Origin: Powellomyces hirtus
Lineage: Eukaryota > Chytridiomycota > Chytridiomycetes > Spizellomycetales > Powellomycetaceae
Assembly: GCA_025526995.1 (NCBI GenBank)
Contig: JAHLKG010000018.1
Coordinates: 62,001-126,000 of the forward strand
Direction of reading: 5' to 3'
DNA: 64,000 bases
In this document: one piece after another, positions 33,051 through 42,190 of the stretch
How the letters are laid out: every line of letters starts with the position of its first letter
Numbering within the stretch: position 1 is the stretch's first letter
The notes under the pieces: generated by a model
Told to the model about the DNA's origin: nothing
Database searches by the model: none
The model's input: the letters and a program-made list of their open reading frames with translations, nothing else
Made by a program: the position numbers and the translations under genes

Positions 33051-36000
33051 ATGGCTCCAAATAAAAAGTCTTCTTCCAAAACCCCAATGCCGCCGCCTCC
33101 TCCGCTTGCTCTACCTGCTCCGTCTCCAGACGACCTGTCCATGGGGACGCACCACAGCACAAACGTCGCGTCTGTACATTCATATGGACTCTGTTAGTCC
33201 TTCTACCATCTTCAATAGACCCGTTCTAATGCAGCATTTCTTTTCCAGTGGAAGCTCTGTAGGCAGGTTCAGGTCGGACCCGCTGGGTTTCATGCTCAGG
33301 TTGACTTCGGAATCTTCGGCTTTCTACACGGGCGCGGTACGTGTTGGGTGGCAGGCGCGTTCAAGTCAGAAAGGGTCGGGGGGTCGGGGGGAACGGGCGA
33401 GAGATGATTGAATCGTCGTTGTGGACTGTCATGCGTGCGGGTCGTTCCAGAATGATTGGGACTTGAGACGAACGCGTCGGTTCATGCTCGCGGCGCCACC
33501 GTTGAAGGTCATCCGTCGCTCGTTGTCCGAGATGCAAAAATGACCGGGATGGATGCAGCGTCCGCTATTTCGCTTTTGACCACTCAAGACTTATCTTTGC
33601 CGCTCTTATCCGATGCGCAGGGCTGGAGAGCGTATCAAAACTACATTGGGGCCCGGATCTTTTATCCCGAATACTCGTCCGAGATCCGGACAGCGTTGCT
33701 TTCATCCGGCCGTCGTACGTAACAAACAAGATCGGGCTCACCTCTGTTTCTGGATCAGCGGGGCATAACACTTGCACGTCGATTCTTTTCGCTTATCGTA
33801 GTATCCGATGCGGTGCGAGCCGTCTCTCTGGCTCGATATCAACAGATCCATGCCATTCCCAGTGCAGATTCTCCACCCAAGCGCAAAGGCCATAACAAGC
33901 TGAAGAAGCTCACTTTGGCGGAGATCACTGTTGATACGCAGCTTCAACTCGTCAAAATAATGGAAGCCATGGTTGCCGACATGAGCTCCATCAGTACAAT
34001 CAGGTGAGTAGGGGCGTGCACATCCTTGTACGAACATGCAAATTGTGCAGAGGCTCAGTCAGAGCAAGACAAGAAAGGCGACTGTATCTGCTCAGAGTGT
34101 TGAGTCGGTGCCTTCACAGGCATCCAAAGTGTTGTGTTCAACACGCTCCTTGTGTTGATCGTCGAATGAGCAAACTTTGGACGCGCAGAGGAGCGAACGC
34201 ACTAGCGATTGTTAAATCAAAATCAACACTAGTGGAAAGTTGCGGAACAAAAGAACAACTGGAACCTCGTGGACTCACCTCTGCTGATGTCCTCGTCTAG
34301 ATTGGTGGCATTCTTTATCAACAGCATGCTTGTCCGCATGTATCACCAAGGCATTCACATCCGAGAAAGCGAGTTTATAGAGGTGAGTGGTACCCTTCTC
34401 GTTAGGAATCAGAAAGGCTTGGCCAAACATGAGTGCGGCATGGCCATGTGGGACATGTGCGTTCATCTCACGCTTTCGATTCTCTCTATCTCACATAGGT
34501 TCAAAAATATGCGCGTTATGCAGAAGAGCAGAAGATGTCTCTGATTTTCCTTCCATCTCACAAAAGTCACGTAGACTACCTTGTCCTCAGGTGGGATTTG
34601 CGTCCACTCAGGATGGTGCCACCACATTTCCTAACCAAACTCCTAGCTACATCTTCTACCGGCTAGGGATAGCGCTACCGCATATCGCTGCAGGCGATAA
34701 CCTCAATATGGTTGCAGTAGGATCAATACTGAAGGCTTGTGGGGCGTTCTTTATCCGTCGACAATGGGGAAATGATGTCATGTACAATGCGCTTATGAGG
34801 GAATACATCGAGGTATGTGGGGGAACCGCAACTCTATTTGACAAACACATAGTGCTCCTGGATCTAACGTTGGAGACGCCCCTTCCACTCACCAGCTCCT
34901 GATGGTGCGCGGTCACAACCTTGAGGCGTTCATCGAAGGGACGCGCAGCCGAATCGGCAAGCTGCTGCAACCAAAGTTCGGAATCCTCAAAATTGTTCTG
35001 GATGCGGTCGCTTCGGGCCGAGTCAAAGACGTTATCATTGTTCCCATGAGTCTCGGATATGACAAAGTCATCGAAACCGAGTCGTATGTTAACGAGCTGC
35101 TCGGAACTCCGAAGCAGAAGGAGAGTTTGGCGGGACTCTTCAACAGTTTGAACATTTTGCAGTTCAAGGTATGGAGGGCCCATTATACTCGGCTGCGGAA
35201 CCCACCGTATTGATCACGTAAACTCTGCATAGTGGGGACGCATTGATATTCGATTCGCGAAGCCGTACTCGTTGCGGCAGTACATCGAGAGCCAGGAAGT
35301 GCGCCGTGGGTACGTATCCGACTTGGGTCTTGGCGCTGTTGGCACGGCTGGTACATTTGACCCTTTGACTCATCGCCTTTGTCCTAAAGTGCGACATTCA
35401 ATCCAATGTCAGTACCCGAAGACCGGAACCTGTTGCTCCAGTCACTAGGATTTCGGTAGGGACCCGTCGAGGTACACCAGTGAATGATCTGATTTACACA
35501 TTTCTTTTTCCAGAGTGCTGAGTGATATCAACGCTGTGAGCGTCACTATGCCAACTGCTTTGGTTGGCACAGTCGTGCTGACTTTGAGAGGAAGGGGAGT
35601 GGGACGCAACGAGGTTGGTGTTCCATGTTCCCTCGATGACTGCGATGTCTCCCCGTATCAACGGTGTCGAGATTTGATATTCTTATCTTGTCTTGCAGCT
35701 GGTGCGGAAAGTCAACTGGCTCAAACGCGAGATTCTGGCAAAGGGAGGCCGAGTTGCAGATTTCGGCGACATGTCAACCTCTGCCATTGTTGAACGGTAC
35801 GTAATCCCAAACTGGTATTTCCAACGGGTGATTTACCTACACTAACCATTTGGCGCTGATGCAGTGCCGTGCAACAAATGAAGGATCTCATAGGCAAACG
35901 CACCGACCTGCTTGAGCCCGTCTACTACCCCCTGAAACGCTTCGAGCTCAGTTTCTACCGAAACCAAGTCATCCACCTCTTCCTCTCCGAAGCCATCCTC

Positions 36001-37618
36001 TCGACCGCCATGTACGCAACCGTCAAAGCCGGTGGGCCCGTCCACAGCCAACGCATCCAACTGCGTCCTTTCCTGGCCGAAGACGTCGCCTTCGTCTCGC
36101 AGCTTCTCAAAGCCGAATTCATCTATGGTCCGGGAGGAATGGACAAGAATTTGGATGAGACGGTTGAGCGACTGAGGAATGCAGATGTGATTACGGTTGA
36201 GGAAGATGCGCGGCCCCCGGTGACTGCCATTGATGGCGACGGGGGCCTTGCGGGCGCGACGATCGAGGATGTGAGGTGGATTTCACTCAGTGCTGAGGAA
36301 CGCCGGATCGGCCGTGAGACTTTCGGTATGCGATTTGCCTCTCATACTTTCACATCCAAAATGATGGATATAAACCAACCACCCCTTGATCCCCCGCAGA
36401 TTTCTACTGCTTCCTCATGTGGCCCTTCATCGAAACGTACTGGCTCGCAGCCGTCAGTCTGTTCTCCATCATTCCAGACACCCCGCCTCCGGCCCACAGC
36501 GAAGACGGCACCCCACCACCGCCTCCATCACTCGAATGGGTTGATGAGCGCGTCGTCATGAACCGCGCACAGTACTTGGGTAAAACGCTCTATTACGAAG
36601 GTGAGATCTAAAGAAAGACCGTTTCAGTCCTTCTGGTGATAGTCATTTGACATGACCTTTTCTTTCGTCTTTATCTGCAGGCGATCTATCCTACTTTGAA
36701 TCCGTCAATAAGGAAACCCTCAAAAACGCCATGGCCCGCTTCAAAGACATGGGCGTCATCCTCACCCTCAAATCCCCAACCCAGCCCTCAAAACTGCCCC
36801 CTTACCTTCCCCCAATTTCCTCCTCCTCCAATCCACTCTCTTCAGCCACCTCCCCTCGTCGCGCCGACCCGCGCCTCCCCGTCCCCGCCGGAACCATACC
36901 CCCAACCCCGGCTCCGCTCCCGCCACCACCCACCTCCTCCGGCCCGCAAATCACCTGGGTCGCCATCGCCCCCGAGTACATTCCCCGCGATACCCTACCC
37001 CCGCTTCCCGATGAACTCCTAATGCCAACTAGTGCGCCCAGGGGGCTCCGACCGGCCCCGGGTGCCGCGGTCAGGGAAAGCGTGAGTGCTACCGCCACCG
37101 CCACGGCTCTGAGAGAGGCTGCCGACACGGCCGCGGCCGAAGCTTACAAGGTTGAGAAGGAAATGCGGAGATCGGATAAACAGCAGCTCGAGCTTCAACA
37201 AGAAAACGCCGCCGCGGCTCTCGCGCTTGCATCTCAACAATCGTCCTCGTCTTCGTCCCCATTACCCTCCTTCCCCCCACCACCCTCACCACTACCACCA
37301 CCCCATACCCACTCTTGGTCGTCCGCCGACGAAGAGATCCACGACGCATGGCACAACATCCGCCCGGACTCGGCGCTCTGGGACCTCTGCGAACAAATCG
37401 GCCGCTTCCGACGCGAGGGCAAGAACCGGCGTGACACGGCCACCGTCGCCATCCGCGTCCTCCGGCTCGCCCGAATCGCGGCTGCGTGGGTGGATGCCCG
37501 TAAAGGCAAGGGGAAGGCGAAAATCGTCAAGAAGAAACCGATACCGACATCACCTCTACCGGCCAAGAAGGATGCTGCGGCCCCGCCATACTATACCCCT
37601 GCTGTGGGGAAATTGTGA
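33051..37618 (+). CDS. PlsB/GNPAT-type glycerol-3-phosphate or dihydroxyacetone-phosphate acyltransferase
   Basis: About 16 exons, roughly 1,050 residues: 33051-33192, 33263-33336, 33451-c.33514, c.33589-33714, 33802-34003, 34301-34382, 34499-34590, 34647-34812, 34896-35168, 35233-35309, 35390-35455, 35514-35613, 35699-35796, 35865-36325, 36400-36600, 36681-37618. All junctions keep frame, but the one near 33514-33589 has a weak donor and is uncertain. Acyltransferase motifs are in order: HKSHVDYL (HX4D catalytic pair), GDNLN with GAFFIRR, EGTRSRIGK, and VPMSLGYDK. The following helical region (LLEPVYYPLKRFELSFYRNQ) matches the C-terminal half of animal GNPAT/GPAM and bacterial PlsB. It should esterify glycerol-3-phosphate or DHAP at sn-1, the first step of glycerolipid or ether lipid synthesis. 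A 300-residue Pro/Ser-rich tail ends in VGKL, a possible peroxisomal PTS1. Confidence 0.88.
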
Positions 37619-37890
37619 ACGCGGGGGGGGGAGAAAACTGGGCGCCTCTGGTGTGTTTTGAAAGATTTCTTTCTAGCAATTTTCTCCCATTTTTTTGTTT
37701 TTTCCCTTTTGCTATCTATATACATAACACTCATGAGATACATACACGACATTTAAGAAACCAACTCAAAGAGAAGCCATGCGAGATGCCTATGTGCGGC
37801 TAGCTACATTGTGGGTGCGTGCCGGGAACTACAAACGACGCGGGTTTCGTGTTTTGGGTTTGGGTGGGATGGGGGTATGCTGGGGGTTTC

Positions 37891-39319
37891 TTAGAACCGG
37901 TCCGGTGTGGCAGCAGGCTTGTTGTCCAGAATGGCATCAATCTGCTCCAAGATCTCAGAGGACAACTTGGGGACCACGGCCAGCGCCTTGACGTTCTCCG
38001 TCACCTGCTCGGGCTTGCTGGCACCGGTGATGACGGTAGAAACATTGGGGTTGGAGATGCACCATGCGAGGGCGAGTTGGGCGAGGGTGCAGTCGAGTTT
38101 TTTGGCGATTGGCTGGGGGGGGGGGGGGGGGAGAACAACACGCAACGCCATTTTTTTTAGTGTCCCCCTTCTTCTAATGTTGACCAATAGCCAATAGCCA
38201 AAAAACAGATTCTTTGCTTACCTCCAACGCAATGACTTTCTGCAACTTGGCCTTGCCCTCCTCGGTATCCAACGCACCCTCCTTGATCCTCTTGATAACC
38301 GCATAATCCGTAACCGCAAAGCGGCTTCCCTCGGGTACCGTTCCCGAATTATACTTGCCACTCAACACGCCACTCGCCAAGGGTGACCAAATCGTGGTTC
38401 CCAATCCATACTTTTTGAACAACGGCGCATACTCCTTCTCAAACCGTTCACGATGAAACATGTTGTACTGGGGTTGTTCCATCAACGGCGCAATCAGGCC
38501 CAGCTTTTCAGCCACCCGGTGCGCGTCGCTGATTTGTTCCGCCGACCATTCGGATGTGCCCCAGTAGAAGGCGTACCCCTTTTCGATAATCCAGTTGAAG
38601 GCGCGCACCACTTCTTCCATGGGAGTGAGGTTGTCGGGCCGGTGTGCGAAAATGAGGTCAACGTAGTCGAGTTGGAGACGCTCGAGAGAGGCTTTGGTGC
38701 CTTCGATAATGTGTTTGCGCGAGAGGCCCTTGTCGTTGGGACCTGGAGGAGCCATTAAAAAAAAATAGTTGAGAAAGAACGGCTCGTGTGCGGTTCTAAA
38801 CCATTCCACCCGGGAAGAATGGGATGGAGAGATTTATCTCTCGCGCTATTTCCGGTCTCTCACCTTCGCCTCCGCCCCAGTAAATCTTTGTCGAAATGAC
38901 CAGATCGCTCCGCTTCCACCCAAAGTGCTTGATCGCACGGCCCATCGAGCGTTCGCTCTCACCGCCGGCGTACACCTCAGCTAGCCACAAAAATAAGGGA
39001 ACCCAACCGTCAGCAACTCCAAGCGAGGGGGGGGGAGCTCCCACCATGCCCACAAAATGAGCATGCTGTACCATTATCAAAAAAGTTGATTCCAGCATCA
39101 TATGCGGCCTTCATGCACGAGAACGCGGCATCTAGCAACACGAGCGAGAGTCAGATGTGGTTGAACGGAAAACCGAGGCGGGTGCTGTAGCGAGGTTCTT
39201 AAGTCTTTACCATCGCCAACTTGGGCGCCATAAGTGACCCATCCGCCGAGAGAAAGCACCGAGACTTTCAGGCCGCTGCGACCGAGGTGCCTATACTGCA
39301 TGTTGGTGTTGCTTGCCAT
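37891..39319 (-). CDS. aldo/keto reductase, voltage-gated K+ channel beta-subunit-like
   Basis: Five exons on the minus strand (39319-39211, 39131-39072, 38980-38864, 38742-38222, 38112-37891) encode 342 residues. The AKR catalytic tetrad is visible: Asp55 (FFDNAE), Tyr60 (EVYAGG), Lys88 (ISTKIYWGG) and His129 (FAHRPD). NADPH-binding elements include [31 protein letters not shown] and [18 protein letters not shown] at the start and KIYWGGG are features shared with the Kv-beta/AKR6 group. The likely role is NAD(P)H-dependent reduction of aldehydes or quinones; a channel partner cannot be inferred in a fungus. The last intron ends in a 17-nt C tract immediately before its AG acceptor. Confidence 0.92.
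38115..38131. repeat. poly-G run (17 nt; poly-C on the coding strand)
   Basis: G17 on the plus strand. Read on the minus strand it is the polypyrimidine tract directly upstream of the acceptor AG (38114-38113) of the last intron of the aldo/keto reductase gene. Confidence 0.9.
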
Positions 39320-39732
39320 TTTTGAAGTTGTAGGATGAGTGGAGTCAATGGAGATGAGAATGAGAAAGTGGGGGCGAGTGAGAGAAGTAGCTATCGATCT
39401 AACGTACTGTAAATGGGGCGTTTGTTCTGTGGTGATGACAAAAGGGTGTGAAATGGAACACTTGGTTGACGCGCTGACGCGTCCGCTCCGTGTAACTCTC
39501 TGTCAGACGAGTTGCAGAACGCGGAGTATCGCCATGTCTTTGCATGGAATACGGAAACGGGTGGAAGGATTGTTATACAGTATGTATTGTATGTATTCTA
39601 CCGTATGATAATATCTCATGTACTGAAATCACGACGGGAGAAACCGCGGTGTCTTTAAAAGAGTTGCGGGAAAAAAACGTGTAACTGGGGAATCTATCGA
39701 ATGTAAATATTCTGTATCTAAACTACTATGCT
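39320..39732. other. intergenic
   Basis: 5' flank of the aldo/keto reductase and 3' flank of the GH105 gene. AT-rich toward 39600-39730; nothing coding is seen. Confidence 0.5.
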
Positions 39733-41202
39733 CTACCAAGTCAAAGTGGGACCACGAGGGGCATGAGTCAACTTATAAACCTCGGACCCCGCCAGCAGGA
39801 CACACCCAAGTCCAAAGTCTTCAAAGCCAGGTTTCCTCGTGGCCGTCACGGGCTGGCTACTCGAGGGGTCCGCGCCGACGCCCTGCACCCACTGCAGGAA
39901 ACCCGTGTTGCTGATGCTCTCCCTCTGGATTGCGTTCCACGCTTTCGTGATGACCGGCATATATGTTTTGCGGTCAACAAGTCCCGTGCGGACCGCATAT
40001 GCGAAACCGTAGAGGTGGAGAGCGGTGCCTGTGGTTTCTTTCCCGCCAAAATCTTTGGCGTCTCCCAGGTTTGCGTTCCAGAACCCGTCGGGACGTTGGC
40101 GGGCAGCGAGAGATTTCAGCATCGTTTTGAGAATTGTTTCGTATTCCACGCGGTAACCCGTCGTGGCATGCACGTTGGACGTAGGGAGCTGTTCCAGCGT
40201 CCTCACCATCGCGGCCACAACCCAGCCGTTCCCGCGGGACCAATACACGTTCTTCCCATTCGGACTCTTCCGTTTCGGGAACTTATAACTCTCGTCCCTC
40301 CACCACAACCCATCCTTCTCATTCCACAGTCCCCTCGCGACCTTTGTATCGAGAAACAACTTGTACCCATACGCATGGTACCGCATATCCCCCGTCAAAA
40401 CCCCAATCTGCGTGTACAGCGGTAACGCCATCTGCACAGCATCAATCCACCACCAGTCCCGTGGCTGCGGGGTCGTCTTCATGTTGAGGTCAATATTGCG
40501 TCGGATCACGTTAAAGCGGTGTTTTTGTTGCGGTGCCAGCTTGTAGAGCTCGATGTAGGTCTGACCAGCGACTTGATTGTCGGCGTTGCGCGTGGCTTTG
40601 TTTCGACCTGCGACGTTCCAGCGGTGGGAGTTGCCCCATTTGGTGGCGTACCCAATTAGCTGGGACGAGGTCTTGGGGGACGCGATTTTGGCGAGGTTCA
40701 TGAGACCTTCGAAGTATACGCCTGAGGAACGGCAAAGAGGAGAATGAGTATATGACACGCATAAGAAGTGATTGGAGAAAAAAGTGCGAGCTTTACCTCG
40801 AGTCCAGACGTTCGACGGTTGCTTGTTGTAGACTGCTCCCGGGTTTGGTTGCTTCTTCATAAAGTACTCGTTCGCAAGAAGCAGCTTGGGCAAAATCTGG
40901 GTCGCATTGATGCCGACCGTCAATCCCACGTTCTTCTTGGCAGGTCGAGCAACCCGTTTCGGACCAGGTTTCCTCTTGGGCACGGCCTTCGCAGCAGGTT
41001 TCTTGGTGGAAGTCTTTTCAGTAACCCTGTAGATAGGGGTTGGCGGAAGGTCGCCAGCAGCTTTGGGAGGAAAGTTGGAGACTACATTGGGAACAGCTGC
41101 GGCAGCCATGGCTGCCTTAGCTGGCTCGGCGGGTGCGCCTTGTGCGTGCTGGGCGAGAACGCATAGCGCACCAAGGAGGTAGGTAGAAACTGACAGCTTC
41201 AT
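39733..41202 (-). CDS. secreted GH105 unsaturated (rhamno)galacturonyl/glucuronyl hydrolase
   Basis: Two exons, 41202-40797 and 40721-39733, around a 75-nt intron that happens to be a multiple of three, give 464 residues. The N-terminus (MKLSVSTYLLGALCVLAQHA) is a secretion signal with a likely cleavage after AQG. Residues about 62-95 are a Lys/Pro/Ala-rich basic linker (KPAAKAVPKRKPGPKRV). The rest is an alpha/alpha six-barrel of family GH105/GH88: Asp183 in NADNQVAGQTYIEL and Asp229 in DWWWIDAVQMALP are in the positions of the two active-site aspartates of YteR-type enzymes, and YWSRGNGWVVAAMVRTLEQL and KETTGTALHLYGFAYA are conserved barrel elements. The family removes the 4,5-unsaturated uronic acid from oligosaccharides left by polysaccharide lyases. 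It is transcribed divergently from the BNR_4 lyase-like gene, which also has a signal peptide and a basic linker. Confidence 0.88.
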   Translation of the reverse strand: MKLSVSTYLLGALCVLAQHAQGAPAEPAKAAMAAAAVPNVVSNFPPKAAGDLPPTPIYRVTEKTSTKKPAAKAVPKRKPGPKRVARPAKKNVGLTVGINATQILPKLLLANEYFMKKQPNPGAVYNKQPSNVWTRGKARTFFSNHFLCVSYTHSPLCRSSGVYFEGLMNLAKIASPKTSSQLIGYATKWGNSHRWNVAGRNKATRNADNQVAGQTYIELYKLAPQQKHRFNVIRRNIDLNMKTTPQPRDWWWIDAVQMALPLYTQIGVLTGDMRYHAYGYKLFLDTKVARGLWNEKDGLWWRDESYKFPKRKSPNGKNVYWSRGNGWVVAAMVRTLEQLPTSNVHATTGYRVEYETILKTMLKSLAARQRPDGFWNANLGDAKDFGGKETTGTALHLYGFAYAVRTGLVDRKTYMPVITKAWNAIQRESISNTGFLQWVQGVGADPSSSQPVTATRKPGFEDFGLGCVLLAGSEVYKLTHAPRGPTLTW

Positions 41203-42190
41203 TGCGAACGAACAGTATAGGTAGTGTTCGGACTATGTAGTAAAGAGTATGGAATTTAGGTGTTATCTTATGTTACAGATGTTGCGGATGACACTGTTGC
41301 TGGGGTATTTATATTTTTGTCTCCCTCGCCCGTTGGCCGGATATAAATTTAAAGTAGGCGGTATGCAAATCTTGGTCCCAGATGCCCCGTCCGCGCACGA
41401 GTCATTCACGTCGGGACTCTGATGCTGCCAGCGCTCTCGGGGGACACTTTCCCCGGCAAGAGTCCCATGTTCTAGCCGAGAAAACATCACAATGCTGTGC
41501 TCCGGTTCCAAGACCCGTGGGACGCAGGCGGTGTTCTGGACAGCTACCCGGTCAAAGGCCCGGTTCATGGGCGCGTTTGGGTTTTCTCATTCCATGTGCT
41601 GCCATCTGCAGCTCCACGGGCACACCGCGCTGCCGGCTACAGCGCGAGCCCTCAGTACCCTTACTCTCGCTGTCATCAATCTTGCTGTCCCGCGGACCTC
41701 TATCGTCTATTGTACGTGAACCACAAAATCCACTACACAATGTCTGCTTGTACTCCTCTAGCTAAATGAAAGAAAAATGAAAATGACAGCAGGTCCCTGA
41801 TCCAAAAGTCGTCGCGCGTCACGCACTTTTTGTAACCCTGCTGACTCAGCGACGCGATCGGGCACTCGTCCTCGCGTTTGCAGCACAGGAACCTTGCGAG
41901 TAGGAGCTTGGGGAACTAACCGATGTGATACTAATCCGTGCTCGTCATCGGCATCCCTACCAGGGCGCGTGGAGGGACACTCTGAACATACCCCCATGCG
42001 GCGGCCTCGTGTTCTTGTTTTTTTGCGGGGGCGTTCACCTCGGGGCGGGAACTCGATAGAGTTCGAGCTTCTCGTGCTCGTTTACAGACGACAAAGTAAT
42101 TACTTAAAAACCGGGGTAGTGTTGCAAGAGCCCATGTCCGCGACACATCAGCACCTTATTGAAATACTCCCCATTACTACCTAGTCCGAC
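41203..42190. promoter_or_regulatory. divergent promoter region of the GH105/BNR_4 pair
   Basis: 988 bp separate the two start codons. An AT-rich TATA-like element (GTATTTATATTT, 41305-41316, reading as a TATA box on the minus strand) lies about 100 bp upstream of the GH105 start, and another (GATATAAATTTAAAG) begins near 41339. Short frames here have no similarity or coding bias. Co-regulation of the pair is an inference from the arrangement. Confidence 0.5.

Noticed and set aside
39763..40425. 220-codon plus-strand frame
   Set aside because: Antisense to the GH105 catalytic domain.
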